Assembly (NCBI GenBank): GCA_026122225.1
Contig: JANEZZ010000303.1
Span: 689,501 to 753,500 of the forward strand
Source of the DNA: Heloderma charlesbogerti
Taxonomy: Eukaryota > Chordata > Lepidosauria > Squamata > Helodermatidae
DNA length: 64,000 nucleotides
Direction of reading: 5' to 3'
Shown here: positions 42,364-53,650 of the stretch, piece after piece
Layout of the letters: every line of letters begins with the position of its first letter
Position numbering within the stretch: position 1 is the first letter of the stretch
The notes under the pieces: generated by a model
Told to the model about the DNA's origin: nothing
Database searches by the model: none
The model's input: the letters and a program-made list of their open reading frames with translations, nothing else
Position numbers and translations under genes: made by a program

Positions 42364-42646
42364 CTGGTTTACACAGCATGACAAGCAGATTACAGGTTGA
42401 GTATGGGTTGAACTGTGGGTTGTTGTGTTGTGTGAACTTAGTTTTGCTAACAAACTATGGTTTGTTAACCATGAACAACCCACAGCGCACAACCCAACTA
42501 CAAACCATGGGTTCTCTTATGGGTTGTTCATGGTTAACAAGCCATGATTTGTTAGCATGGTTGGCTTTACACAACACAGCCACCCATGGTTCAATGACAA
42601 CTCACACTCAACCCATACTCTGGCTTGTCATGTTGTGTGAACCAGG
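42364..42646. mobile_element. Fold-back (long inverted repeat) element
   Basis: The left terminus CTGGTTTACACAGCATGACA pairs with the right terminus TGTCATGTTGTGTGAACCAG. Pairing continues inward (ACAAACTATGGTTTGTTAAC against GTTAACAAGCCATGATTTGT), so almost the whole 283 bases can form a hairpin. A second copy is in CCDC39 intron 1 at 60331-60650. Confidence 0.8.
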
Positions 42647-43626
42647 TCATTTAATGCTTACCAAGAGGTTTAGGAACAATCTGCCCTGCTCCGCTAGGAT
42701 GATGGGAAGCAAGACTATTTCAGGTAACTCGGAAGGTTCTACTTTTGGCAGAGTTAAGACTCTCCAATAATGGGCTCATTGCAGCGATAGCCATAAAAAG
42801 TCATTGTCAAATAAAAACTGGAAATAGACAAGACACTTCATAAAGCAGCACGCTTTGAGCATAACATACCGAAAACAACACCCAAGCCTTGTTTGTATAA
42901 GTATGCGAATTAGCCAGTTTTAGGGCAGAGAAAAAGGCAGCATTCTCTTATGATGACTTTTTTTAAAGAAAGCTCACTCTACCGTATTTGTTTGATAATG
43001 GATTTGTGTCTATTGTCCTGCACTTCACTCCTCATCAACGAGAGCACTCCAGTGTAGAGAAATATGATTTTACCGCAAAGGAACAAAAACGAGTGAGACC
43101 AAAAAAATAATAATACAGCAGATGGAATATTATTTGCATCTGTGCAAATAATGCCTTGCAACAAAATATATGGTGCTTTATTATGAGATAAAGCAAGCAG
43201 ATGTGCCTAGAGTGCATCTAACATATGGAGCAGGAATGTCTTTGTCTGATGCAAAGTTCTTAACCTTCATGTATATCCCTCCTTGTACATCCATTAGCTT
43301 TCTCTTTTAAAAACAAAACTCTCTAGATGTACACTGTGCATTTGCACAGGGCTGCATTACCACCAAGACAATTTGGCCTTTCCATTTTAACGAGTGACGC
43401 ACAAATAGGTTTCTGCTTTCATACAGTCACATATCTGTGAGTTTCAGTGCTTGTCCCATTGCAAAGATAATTAAATATCTTTATCTTGTTTTTCATCCAT
43501 GTTCACACAGTTACTTCAGTTTGACAAAGCCTAAACATGATTTTACTCCTCTTCTGGCTGAACAGGACTCCTAACATTTGCTTGCAAACACACTCTGACC
43601 CACTAGGTAAGACCAGGGGAAAAGGA
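42647..43626. other. No recognisable feature
   Basis: AT-rich intergenic sequence. Confidence 0.5.
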
Positions 43627-43922
43627 ATATAGGAAGCTGCCCGAGACTGTTCTAGTCCGCATGATCAAAATCACCCACAACCCAAACTCCACTCATGGCT
43701 TGTTGTGTTATCCATGTTGTTGGCGTGGTTAATAAACCACCCAGAACTCACAGGGCATTTTAGGGTCTATATGACCCAGTATTGTCAACACTGACTGGCA
43801 GCAGCTCTCCAAGGTTTCAGGTGGGAATTTTTCAAGCCCTACCTGGAAAATGAGATGCCGGGGATCGAACAAGGGGCATTCTGCATGCAAAGCAGGTGCT
43901 CTGCCACTGAGCCACAGCCCCT
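43627..43922 (-). mobile_element. tRNA-derived SINE, split by a fold-back fragment
   Basis: The SINE tail is at 43627-43655. Then come about 100 bases of fold-back element (ACTCATGGCTTGTTGTGTTA, GGTTAATAAACCAC). The SINE resumes to 43922 with the B-box complement GGGGATCGAACAAGG and head GCCACTGAGCCACAGCCCC. Confidence 0.75.
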
Positions 43923-44059
43923 CCCTAAAGCCAGGCCACAATGTAGCAGGCCATTGGACCTGAATTTTCGGACTCTTTAGATCCCAGAACTGGTCACCTG
44001 GAGGAATGTGTTTTTCCTGATTGCTGTTTGGCAAACCTAACACAGAAAAGAGTTAAAAG

Positions 44060-44310
44060 CCCTGTTCTTTGTGGTCAAGGCCAGCTCCAGGGTTGAGGGG
44101 GCCCTGGGCAAAGTGGTGCCCCCCCCGGTCACTGGGCCCACTTAGACTTAGGAGCTGGGTGGTGGCAGGCAGCAGTCTTCTGAGCAGCACTACAAGCAGC
44201 GTCAGGTGGCTGCTTTTAGCTGCGATTAAAATTCCCCACAATGCCCCAGAGTGATGCTAAGTCCAGGGCATTGTGGGGAATTCATATGGCAGCTGGACTC
44301 ACGTGCCCAA
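44060..44310. repeat. Palindromic repeat, copy of 10120-10235, with flanking GC-rich repeat
   Basis: GTCAGGTGGCTGCTTTTAGC, then TTCCCCACAATGCCCC and GGGCATTGTGGGGAATTCAT, are inverted arms. The left part (GCTCCAGGGTTGAGGGGGCC) belongs to a GC-rich unclassified repeat also hinted at near 30310. Confidence 0.55.
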
Positions 44311-44439
44311 CACCATCCGTTCTTTTCATATAGCACCTGGATCAGGATCAGCAGGGGCCCTACTGGGGTTCTGGCAGCTGCCCAAGGATGGCAGGTGCTG
44401 ATGTCAGCTCTGTGGCCTGTGATGCTGCACGCTCCGTAA

Positions 44440-44765
44440 ATCAGGGGTGAGGAATCTCTTTTGGTCCAAGGGCTGAGTTCAGTTTCGGAGAAGCTCTTGG
44501 GGGGCCCATTACAGCGGCGGAAGGGACCTAGGGCAAAGGGGGCGAGACCAGAAGCTAAAGGGGCAGGGCCAGAAATACAACCCCCCCAAACATATTGTCA
44601 CTTAAAGCTCTTCCTGCCAGTGACTCAGGAGAGGCATTCACCGTTTTAGAATTAGGAAAAAACTGCACAAATGCCAGGAAACCACCAAACAATCTGTGGT
44701 TGAGGGGAAACGAGTGTGGCCAGGGGAAGGGGAGCGCCATCAGGAGGGCTGGGTGTGGCCCCTGG
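44440..44765 (+). repeat. Unclassified interspersed repeat
   Basis: It starts TCAGGGGTGAGGAATCTCTT, resembling CAGGGGTGGAGAACATTG at 52694, where a copy is cut by a SINE. It ends GGGCCCCGCAATAA. Confidence 0.4.
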
Positions 44766-44794
44766 GCCCCGCAATAAATGGACCCCAGCTAAGC

Positions 44795-45180
44795 TCTCTG
44801 GGCAGTTTGCAAAGATTAAAAACCATTAAAAATACAGTATACAAAGTTTTAAAACCATTTACATAAAAAACACACAAACAGACAGTACATACAAAGGCAA
44901 CACATATAAAAAACAACTTTGAATAATCGACCATAACCATAAGACAAATCTAGGACCTGATTAATCTCATCATATGCTGCCAAATGCCTGAGAAAAGAGA
45001 AAGTTCTAAAACTGTTGCTGAAAAGATAATAATGTTGGCACCAGGCAGGCCTTGTCAGGGAGATCATTTCATAACTGGGGGTCCACCACCGAGAAGGCCC
45101 TCTCCCTTGTTGCCGCCTTCCAAGCCTCCCTCTTACTTTGCCCTGGAGGTTCCTTTCACTATCAAAAGTGCAATGCCCTA
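44795..45180 (-). mobile_element. L2 LINE C-terminus and 3' UTR
   Basis: In reverse complement it encodes the L2 end (R-A-F-S-V-V-W-T-P-x-like, from ACCACCGAGAAGGCCCTCTC) followed by UTR with CTCTCTGGGCAGTTTGCAAA at its left edge. Degenerate. Confidence 0.65.
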
Positions 45181-45194
45181 TTCAGCATTGGTCT

Positions 45195-45462
45195 ATAGCT
45201 TTAGCCAAGACGGTATTGTGGTTAGAATGTCAGACTAGGCCGGCAGAGACACAGGTTCAAATCTCCACTCAGCCAGGAAACTCACAAGGTGACCTTGGGC
45301 TACTCACACTCAGCCTAAACTACCTCACTCACATTCCGCCTAACCTATCTTACAGGGTTGTTGTGAGGATAAAATGGGGGGCAGGGGGAAGAAACCATGA
45401 ACGTTACCTTGAGCACCTTGGGTGAGAGGAGGGATATGAATGTAATAAATAAAATGAAATAA
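45195..45462 (+). mobile_element. MIR-like SINE
   Basis: Head TAGCCAAGACGGTATTGTGG, B box GGTTCAAATCTCC, core AAGGTGACCTTGGGC, CTTACAGGGTTGTTGTGAGG and an AATAAATAAAATGAAATAA tail. Confidence 0.85.
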
Positions 45463-45868
45463 TGTACATGTATGACACTGATTATTGTCTTTGTTGTAGA
45501 TTTTGTTTCCTGCTTTTTTCATGTGTATGTTTTCATTATATTCTTTCTTGTTACCCTCTACATGTGCTATGTTAAATCTGGGGGGAGGGCAGTTGACATT
45601 TGTTATGTGAAAAATGTAAACACAGCTTTATTATCATAAAACATGAAATAAAAAGCCCTATGCACATCTTCAGTATGCACATTGGCTGAACACATGGAAG
45701 GGAATGGGATAACACCTACTGGCCCCACCTTTTGACTTCTGCATGTTCAGTGGAAAGTGAGGAAGAGGTTTTACATGCATATAGCTGTGTGAACACAGGA
45801 CCTTCCACACAACTGAGAACTCTGCATGATCAGGGCTCCTAAATATGCATATAGTGCCTACGTGGATA
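45463..45868. other. No recognisable feature
   Basis: Intergenic, no supported gene. Confidence 0.45.
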
Positions 45869-46245
45869 CTTAGAGCCTTTCTGCACAAGACTTTTATTGT
45901 GCGCTTGTGATTGCTCATTCACAGTAGTTTGTGGGTCTTTTACATGACCTTGTCATCCCCCAGGGCCTCTCCTTGCTTTGCAACCATTATCATGGTTTTC
46001 TTCTTAACAGGGAAAGTCTGGTATATCCTGAATGGCACCATAAAACCCTCTGTACAATTGTGCAATTCTGCTATACTACAGCTCCATCTAGTGGCTGTAT
46101 AATGAAACATATAGAAAGGCAGAGAAAGAAAACCCTCGAGGAAAAAAAGCACATGTAAAGGAGCCTATCTTAATCTTGCAAAGAATCTGACAGCAGAAGC
46201 CCTGGTAAAGGTGTGGGGTAACAGCCTCATGTAGAAATGCTCTTA
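45869..46245. mobile_element. MITE family A, copy 2
   Basis: The left end AGAGCCTTTCTGCACAAGAC and the complement of the right end (TCATGTAGAAATGCTCTT) form inverted termini. The body aligns with 12945-13320, including CATATAGAAAGGCAGAGAAA. Confidence 0.75.
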
Positions 46246-47032
46246 TGCATGTGTGGAGCCCTGTTCTCAACTTACATTGAATGCAGAGGTTGGGGCCCGA
46301 GTTCCCTTTATAGGCTTATTCAGGCCTGATATCTTAGCATTCAACCAATCCACGAGGTCAGGGATGTGTTCGCTAGCCCTGACCCACAGCATCCACACAA
46401 ACATCTACAGGTAGGGACCCTTTGTGTGCACTCCTGCACACATAAAGTTTCCATGTAATTGGGAACCCTGCACCGTCCCTCCCTGCAGATGTTCGTACTG
46501 TACGAGTGGTTGTCAGAAGGCTAGTCGGCACGTCCCTCCTCCCCGCATTGATTGAATGCATGTGTGTTATGCCTGAATAGGGCTCAGTGTTCAATGAACG
46601 TAGATATGGATGGGAAAATGGGTACATTGTGTGAGGGTGAAGGAGGAGTGTGGACTCCTTATGCATCTGGACTGTGTGTTAATTTGCATATTTTAATCTT
46701 TAGAAGGTCACTCTTATGTTTTTTGTCGTATCAGAAACAAGATTAGTTCCTACCTAGGTTTTACTTAGGATTTGCACATTGTCAGTGGATAGCATGTCAG
46801 GTAAGAAGCAGGATTGTGCCCAGTGTGGACGTGTCCCCAACCTCAATGTGTGCTCTGGTCCCACTTGTTGCACTGTGCCTTTGGCCAAACATCTCAAAGA
46901 GGTCTCTATGCATATAGAGATGCACTTATGGAGATTCTTCAGCCTGGTCAGGAAACCTGTGTGATCAGGGTTCTGATAGCATGGAAGACCATACATACAT
47001 GCAGTTGTATGCGCAGATCTTCTACTGCAGCC
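46246..47032. other. No recognisable gene
   Basis: Intergenic. An imperfect palindrome TTTGTGTGCACTCCTGCACA lies at 46421. No domain found in the open frames. Confidence 0.45.
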
Positions 47033-47160
47033 TTCCCCAACCTGGTGCCTTCCAGATGTTTTGGGCTACAGCTTCCAGCCAGCAACTCCCAGGCACCCTC
47101 AGCCAGGATGATCAATTGCTGTAGTCCAATGTATTTGGAGACATGAGATTGCGGAAGGCT
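47033..47160. mobile_element. Palindromic MITE family B ('CCTCCAGATGTT'), copy 1
   Basis: CCTTCCCCAACCTGGTGCCT, then TCCAGATGTTTTGGGCTACA, and on the far side CTGTAGTCCAATGTATTTGG. The right terminus is degraded. Confidence 0.65.
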
Positions 47161-47844
47161 ATTCTACTGAATGCACAGCTCCTATGTCATCTGCACACAA
47201 CTGTATACATGTACTGTTTGAGATGCTCCTGTTCCTGGTATGAGTTCACCAAATGTATGGAAGGTATATCTGAAATGGCTTCCATCTCTCCACAGGCTAG
47301 TCTTGGTCAGGCAGCCATGAAAGCTTCCGGTAGGCCTCATACTAAATATTTGTTTGTACCAAAGTTTTAAAATAATACAGCCTTTGCTTGGAACATTTCT
47401 TGGCATTTTCTTGGACCTATGAAGAATCTTATAAATACTATCAGAGGAGGTGTTTCCACCCCTTTCCATGTCGCCTCTCTCCACAACAGAGATAAAGTCA
47501 ACTATTTATTATTGCAATTCACTGGGCAAACCCAGGGCAGAAAAGCGTGGATTGGATGAAAGAAATACAAGTTCAACTTACCTTGGAATTGTCCCTGGTT
47601 ACTGGTCTGTCTTATCCCAAGATTATTCTGACTCTTGAGTAGATTATGCACACCGAACCACTAACACAACAAATTATTTCCTCCCTGTAGAGCAAAGCAG
47701 AGAACTATGGGATAGCTATGACTTCACCGAATGTGAATCTCCTTCTGAACAGATGAGAGTTAGGCCATCCTGAACAATCCCTGCAGAAATACTAAATGCT
47801 GTTTGTGCTTATTCCATGTGAACACAGACTATGAGCTTCACCAC
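47161..47844. other. No recognisable feature
   Basis: Intergenic, no supported gene. Confidence 0.45.
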
Positions 47845-48214
47845 ATGAGGCTAAAATCCTGCATCCTTATTGGGGCTTCTCCTTCCAGATTCTTTGTGGG
47901 ATTAAGATTGGCCCCTTTACACAGGTGGACACGTGCTTTGAACTGGGAAATTCCTTTCTTGGCATGTTCTGTGTGTTTCATTTTACAGCCACTAGATGGC
48001 CCTGTGGTTACTGTGGAACTGCACAATTACACACATCTGATATATCGGATTAACATTCCTTATCGGGTTATCTCCGATCTTTTAAAAAAGTGGGATAAAG
48101 GTCAGAAAACGTGGGAGATGCCCTGGAGGTTGACAACATCGTGTAGAGGACCCGCAAACTTCCATGAATGACCAATCATGCGCTTGCAATAAAAGCCTCG
48201 TGTAGAAATGTTCT
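47845..48214. mobile_element. MITE family A, copy 3 (inverted)
   Basis: The right end CAATAAAAGCCTCGTGTAGA plus AATGTTCT is the complement of the family's left end. Internal CATTTTACAGCCACTAGATG aligns inverted with 46088-46110. Confidence 0.7.
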
Positions 48215-49132
48215 GTGATTCATTGGCCTGAAATATAGCAACGGATGTACCCTCTCGACTGAATTGCTCAGTCAAAAGTATTTCCACGCCTGTAATATCT
48301 TTCCTGTTTTGTTTTTACTGAGCTTGGCTTGTCTGTTGCTGGAATGAATGCATCAGTTTTGTTTTTAGTTAAAGTAACAAGTTTCCTCACAATGCCTCAG
48401 CAACGACTATCAAGAATTTGATTCCTTACGAGCCAAAGATTTTTTTCCCCTTCCCTTTCTGAAACTTCTGACAAGACTCTGATTCCATCCTGACAGAAAG
48501 GAAGAATTTTAACAAGGTGTTTGGTTGTGGGTTCAGGGCATATGTTTCTAATCTGAACCAGATCAAACCCTTGCTTCTCAGTACCGCTTGTGGCTGTTGT
48601 GTACTTAACCAGATCTTCAGTCATCTTTCAACTGACCAGTATCCTTGATAATAATGATACCTTTAATTATTTAAAGCACTGAAAGTTAAAGGTGACCAAG
48701 TTCTAACACATGCGCACAGCCCTAATAGTGGAACATCTCCAAAGGGCATTGAGTCTCTTAGAGTAGTAATGAATACCGATTTTTGTCTTTCACACTGCAT
48801 GGGAGAGGGAACTTTTCTTGCCTTCCCTTGTATAGATACCATGAAAATTGGACCCTAGGCAAGGATGTGAGTCACTCACGAATACAGCTCCAAGGTTTCA
48901 TGCTGTGTGCCTGCGAGAGCTATAAAAGACATTAGAAGAACACAGGAGTAGGAAGAGAATGAAGACAGACTGTGACAGTGTGGAGGTTATTAGCCAAAAT
49001 CAAAATGTATTTTTATGGGATGGGAGCCGTATCCTAAACACACACACACACACACACAACTGCTGGTGTTCTTGTCAGTTACCTACAATGCCATCTATGG
49101 GTTGTGCTACCCGTCTTATCATGCTATACATC
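48215..49132. other. No supported gene; (AC)n at 49038-49058
   Basis: Intergenic sequence with a perfect CA microsatellite at 49038-49058. No coding evidence. Confidence 0.5.
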
Positions 49133-49262
49133 TTTCCCCAACTTGGTACCCTCCAGATGCTTTTAAGTACAACTCCCATCAGCCCAGCCAACATGGCCAA
49201 AAGTTAGGGATGATGGGGACTGTAATTCAAAACATCTGGAGGACACCAGGTTGGGGAAGGCA
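49133..49262. mobile_element. Palindromic MITE family B, copy 2 (best preserved)
   Basis: Left arm TTCCCCAACTTGGTACCCTC and CAGATGCTTTTAAGTACAAC pair with right arm GACTGTAATTCAAAACATCT and GGAGGACACCAGGTTGGGGA. It is a hairpin-capable 130-base element. Confidence 0.8.
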
Positions 49263-49604
49263 GGCCTACATATACAACCAAAGTGTTGTTTGAGACAATA
49301 ACTACTCTCTTGCCAACAGAAGGCTGTGCTAAATGCAGTATGTTGCAACCGCACCAGGTCAACCATCTGAATGTTTATCTTGTGAAGAAGGTGATTGAGA
49401 TACACGTTTGGTCCAGTGTTCTGATACTGAAATGTCAGTGATTAGGTCATCAGAAAATGCATTCTAGGAACATTACTGGTGCAACAGAACAGAACACTAT
49501 TCAGTGGGGAATTAGCAAAGGGAACAAGCTAACACAAGGTGGTTACTGACAGCACACAACAAATGTGTATTAAATGATGTGAGTCTGGTATAGCAGTTAC
49601 AACA
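49263..49604. other. No recognisable feature
   Basis: Intergenic, no supported gene. Confidence 0.45.
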
Positions 49605-49740
49605 GCCTTCCCCAACATGGCCCACGGCAGATGTTTTATTTTTATTTATTTATTTATTTATTTCTATACTGCCCAATAGCCGAAGCTGTCTGTGTGTAGG
49701 ACTGCAATTCCCATCATTTCCAGCCAGCATGGATGGCCAT
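49605..49740. mobile_element. Palindromic MITE family B, copy 3, split by an L2 3' end
   Basis: GCCTTCCCCAACATGGCCCA and GGCAGATGTTT (to 49636) are followed by TTTATTTATTTATTTC and TACTGCCCAATAGCCGAAGC (an antisense L2 3' end, about 49637-49690). The MITE resumes with GGACTGCAATTCCCATCATT. Confidence 0.65.
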
Positions 49741-49952
49741 GCTGGGTTAAAATGTTGAACTAAGAAAAGGGAGACCCAGGTTCAAATCATCACTCAGCCA
49801 TGAAGCTGTCTGGGTGACACTGGGCCTGTCACTCTGCCCCAGCCTACCTTACAGGGTTGTTATAAGGATAAAATTAGGGGTGGGGAGGAGATCTATGTAT
49901 GCCACCCTGAGGTACTTGAAGGAAGGGTGCAATAGAAATATAATAAATAAAC
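49741..49952 (+). mobile_element. MIR-like SINE
   Basis: B box GGTTCAAATCATC, core GTCTGGGTGACACTGGGCCT, CTTACAGGGTTGTTATAAGG and an AATATAATAAATAAAC tail. Confidence 0.8.
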
Positions 49953-50231
49953 AGAAGTCAGGATTATTGTATGAATGAATTTACACCAGGTACGAGTATT
50001 AACTGATGCACAGAAGGCTTCCACATTGAGGCTTTCTAGAACTGAAGTGAAATTCTGCAGCATTTGAGATTTCAAATCTGATTTTGAATTTCAAACATTT
50101 TCAGATATCCCTTTTGAAACTGGATTCTTGTAACAGCTTACATCTGAAAGCAACTTGCCAAAATCTGCATATTTATACCAAGATTTTTCCTAAATCTTTC
50201 TGACCATAATCCAACACAGTGTTAAGCACAC

Positions 50232-50428
50232 TTAGCTATAGCTCAGTGGCATTTTACACATGCCTTACATGCAAAAAGTCCCAGGTTCAGTCTTTGGCAT
50301 CTCCAGGTAGGGCTGGGAAAGATATTTTTAAAAAACTTTGGAGAACCATTACTGCCAGTCACTATAGGCAATGCTGAGCTAAGGAGACCAATGCTGTAAC
50401 TTGTTATAAGGCAGCTTCCTATGTTCCT
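50232..50428 (+). mobile_element. tRNA-derived SINE
   Basis: TAGCTATAGCTCAGTGGCAT head, CCAGGTTCAGTCTTTGG B-box-like, TCTCCAGGTAGGGCTGGGAA, and AAGGCAGCTTCCTATG end. More diverged than 32612-32790. Confidence 0.8.
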
Positions 50429-50457
50429 TCCTAAGCCCATTATACTCACAGTTGGAA

Positions 50458-50577
50458 ATCCTAGAACCATAGAATTGGACGGAACCTTGAAGGTCATCTA
50501 GTCCAACTGCCTGCTCAGTGCAGGATCTGTGATGTAGGATTCAACTACAGCATCCCTGACAGATGGTCATTCAGATG

Positions 50578-50620
<43 letters not shown>

Positions 50621-50882
50621 ATAACACCACAGCTCTTATTGCAAGGATGTTTCTCTTAATGTTTAGTCAAACTCTGCTTCCTTGCAACTTCTAACCATTG
50701 GTCCTACACCTGCTGTCTTGGGCAACAGAGAACAACTCTACTCCATCTTCTGCATAACAGCCGTTGAGATACTTGAAGACTGCTAACAGGTCTCCCCTTG
50801 AACTTCTCTTCCAGAAGAAACATTCCCAGTTCTTCCAGCCATTCCTCACAGGACTTGGTTTCAAGACTCCTCACCATCCTGG
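50458..50882 (-). mobile_element. CR1 LINE 3' fragment with internal (TTTC)n
   Basis: AACCATAGAATTGGACGGAA, then CATCTAGTCCAACTGCCTGC and GACAGATGGTCATTCAG, is the reverse complement of a CR1 3' UTR. Coding remnants follow to 50882 (TTCCAGCCATTCCTCACAGG). A perfect (TTTC)n run of about 44 bases lies at 50577-50620. Confidence 0.8.
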
Positions 50883-51005
50883 TTTATTTATTTATTACAT
50901 GTGTGTCCCACCTTTCTATCCCAAAATGGCACTCAAGGCAGCTTATAGAAACAATTAAAATGGATTCAAACAATAAAAATACCATAAAATCAATAAAAGC
51001 ATAAC
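50883..51005 (-). mobile_element. Retroposon 3' UTR fragment (L2/MIR type)
   Basis: TTTATTTATTTATTACATGT and CCCACCTTTCTATCCCAAAA with A-rich sequence after it resembles antisense LINE/SINE ends at 16900-16950. Confidence 0.45.
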
Positions 51006-52029
51006 AATTACCAGAAGAATGACTTTTCAGAGCAATTGCTGTTAATGGGCAAGGTTAATGGTTGCCCTGAAGTAGGGGAATATGAAATTAGCTTTCTTTA
51101 AGCAAATTTGGGAATTTGCTCAAGAATACCTATTCCTTCCCAGATTTGATTCTGCTCCAGTGTTTTAGGGTTTCAGGTGCACTTATTCAATGCTCTTGAG
51201 ATTCAAAAGTCACAATTCTGCTTGAAAATCTCTGCGCTCATCTCCATTAGTCCAAACTGCACTGGTTCATCAAAAGATATAGTTGTTTTAAGGGTCAAGA
51301 TGCACAGTCATATAAGTTAGGATTAAGATGACGTTTTCTTCTTTTTTCTCCTTGGTAAACTTAACTAAGGATCAACGTTATGAAAAACTGTGTTACTTCA
51401 TTTGAAAATTTTGTAATTTTTCCAAAATATATATATTTAAAATCTGTGAATAAGGCAAGGTGCAATAAAAGCCTTGTCTGTGCTGAACCACACCAGTCTC
51501 CTATACCCAATATCACTTTCCAGTATCACCTTCCAGAACTATCCAGGGACAACAGTTTAAACTGCAAATAAAAGTAACATGACAGCAATCACTACATTAA
51601 TTTTTCTTGCCATGATTGCCTTGTGCTTTCCAATCAGCTACCCCAAGAGACCCTTCATAATCTTTATAATCTAATTTTTGGAATGATGGTGTGTTATATC
51701 ATTGTTTTATGATTTATTGTATTGCTTTTTTAAAAAAAGTATACTACTCTGGGAGACTTTGTTCCTGAAGGAACAAGTAGATGCTGATTTTTTGGATGAG
51801 GGGTGGTTGTTTTTTTCCATTTTGGGAAAAAAATAAAAATTAAACAGTAGCTATAAAAAGTCCTGGGATCTTTGGGAATGTACATATTAGGGAGATCTGT
51901 TCCCTACAGCTGACTACCAAGCTTTTCTTACAAACTTCCAAGAAAACAGATGTCACAACTTCTCCAAGCAAGTTTAATTGATTTTGTAGTTGGAAAGGTT
52001 TTCCTGTTTAACCAGGTTCAACCACCTTG
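51006..52029. other. No recognisable feature
   Basis: AT-rich intergenic sequence. Confidence 0.5.
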
Positions 52030-52290
52030 TCGTGTTCAACCATTGCTTCTTGTCCTATTCTCACTAGCCAATTGTTCCCCTTCTTCTTCCCAACATTCCA
52101 CTGAATGTCTGCAGTCCACATATTTCCACTTGATCTTTTCACTAAGTTCCTTCACCCTTTTCCTCACCCTTTTCTCTTCGAAACTCTTTATTATCCTCAC
52201 AGCTTTTCTCTGAAGCCTTTCCAACTTAACTTCCTCCTTGAATTGTGGTGCCCAGAGCATGGTACTCAGATGAGATCTTTCTAGGGCTCT
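52030..52290 (-). mobile_element. Old CR1-type LINE coding fragment
   Basis: The antisense translation reads MLWAPQFKEEVKLERLQRKA, then VRIIKSFEEK. This corresponds to the CR1 [13 protein letters not shown] and [12 protein letters not shown] segment, but is much more diverged than the other copies. Confidence 0.6.
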
Positions 52291-52762
52291 GTAAAATGTA
52301 CGCTTCCTTCCTTTTTCTTGGAAATGAAGCTCTCCTTGAATGCAGGGAAGCAAACCAGACCCTGGAAAAAAATTCACCAGACTCTTCTTCGTCGTTCGAT
52401 GACACAAAGGTTGTGCGCATATTAGATACCTACATCTTTCAAACAGCTTGGAAGTTTTTGAAGTGTTTTTTTCTTCTTCTTCCAAGCAGATATCTCTGCT
52501 AAGTATTGGTTTGTTTCTTAACATCAATGACAGGCCTCAAGATTACACAAAATCTCTTTAACAACTAGAACAGCTCCAAAGAACTGACTGATTAGTTCAA
52601 ATCAATATGTGAAATTCAGCATTATTTGGCCTCCATTCTGCAATGTCAGTAGAGCCATAACAATTGATAGAATTCATGGCAGGCTCTAGACCAGGGGTGG
52701 AGAACATTGTTTTTTTTTCTATCAAGGACCCGAAAAAATCAATTGGGGGGCCATATAAGTAT
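52291..52762. other. No supported gene
   Basis: Intergenic. 52690-52752 is the left end of the repeat also seen at 44440-44765, cut by the SINE. Confidence 0.45.
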
Positions 52763-53099
52763 AAGCCGCAGTTGCTTAGTGGTTAAGACGCTGAACTGCA
52801 GACTGGAAGGTCGGCAGGTCAGCAGTTCGAGACCCGAGTGCTGCGTGACCAAGTGAGCTCCCGTCTTCAGTCCTAGCTTCTGCCAACCTAGCAGTTCGAA
52901 AGCAAGAAATTGCAAGTAGATAAATAGGTACCGCCTCGGCGGGAAAGGTAACAGCGTTCCGTGCACCTTGGTGTTCAGTCATGCCGGCTACATGACCACG
53001 GAAGGGTCTTCGGACAGCGCTGGCTCTTCGGCTTAGAAACGGGGATGAGCACTGCACCCTAGAGTCGGACACGACTGGTTGGGGACACCTTTACCTTTT
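52763..53099 (+). mobile_element. Squamate tRNA-derived SINE with BovB-like 3' end and 9-base target duplication
   Basis: Nearly identical over its length to 21954-22281. It is flanked by TATAAGTAT (52754-52762 and 53100-53108), a perfect 9-base duplication. A-like TAGTGGTTAAGACGCTG and B-like AGTTCGAGACC boxes are present, and the 3' end is AGAGTCGGACACGACTG. Confidence 0.92.
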
Positions 53100-53374
53100 T
53101 ATAAGTATTGATTAGTTATTTTATAGGATATTAATTGTATTATAAATATGATAACTAAATATAACTATATTGTAAGGCCTAACAAGAAAGTGCTGGATAT
53201 TGTCATCTCCTGAAGCCCTGGCTACTCAGGTTTGGATCCACTGAATAACAGAAACAACTATTCCTGGAGAAGGAGGCAGGTGAAGGCTAGGAAGATATCT
53301 GACATTCTTTAGTAGAGTAGATGGTGCCAGTCACTGGGCTCTATGGAAGTAAGTTGTTGCCGCTTTTTAGTAGG

Positions 53375-53520
53375 CTTTAGTTCCTCAACCTGGCACTCTC
53401 TAGTTGTGTTGGAATTACAACTCCCACCATCCCCTGCCAGCAAGGCTATGGTAATGCTGTCTGGGGATTATGGAAGCTGTAGTCCAACATGTCTGGAGGG
53501 CACCAGATTGGGAAAGGGAA
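53375..53520. mobile_element. Palindromic MITE family B, copy 4
   Basis: TCCTCAACCTGGCACTCTCT, GGAATTACAACTCCCACCAT, and the complementary GAAGCTGTAGTCCAACATGT, CTGGAGGGCACCAGATTGGG. Confidence 0.75.
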
Positions 53521-53559
53521 AGGCTGTTCTAGGTAAACTGAGTTAGGATGATTGTTTAG

Positions 53560-53650
53560 CAGCCTAACCATACACACATTTATCCAGAAGTAATTCTGTC
53601 GCATTGAAATGGGCCTTGCTCCCTATTAATGTGTGTATGATGGCAGCCAA
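53560..53650. repeat. Dispersed 'AGAAGTAA' palindrome-prone repeat
   Basis: AGCCTAACCATACACACATT, then TCCAGAAGTAATTCTGTCGC, and ATTAATGTGTGTATGATGGC give weak inverted ends. Confidence 0.5.

Noticed and set aside
43865..43915. tRNA gene on the minus strand (good B box)
   Set aside because: It is part of a tRNA-derived SINE with the standard SINE body and end. The cloverleaf is not complete and other SINE copies share the same head.
52036..52527. 163-codon minus-strand frame as a novel gene
   Set aside because: Its C-terminal part resembles an old CR1 RT segment, and the N-terminal half has no recognisable domain. An eroded LINE explains it better.
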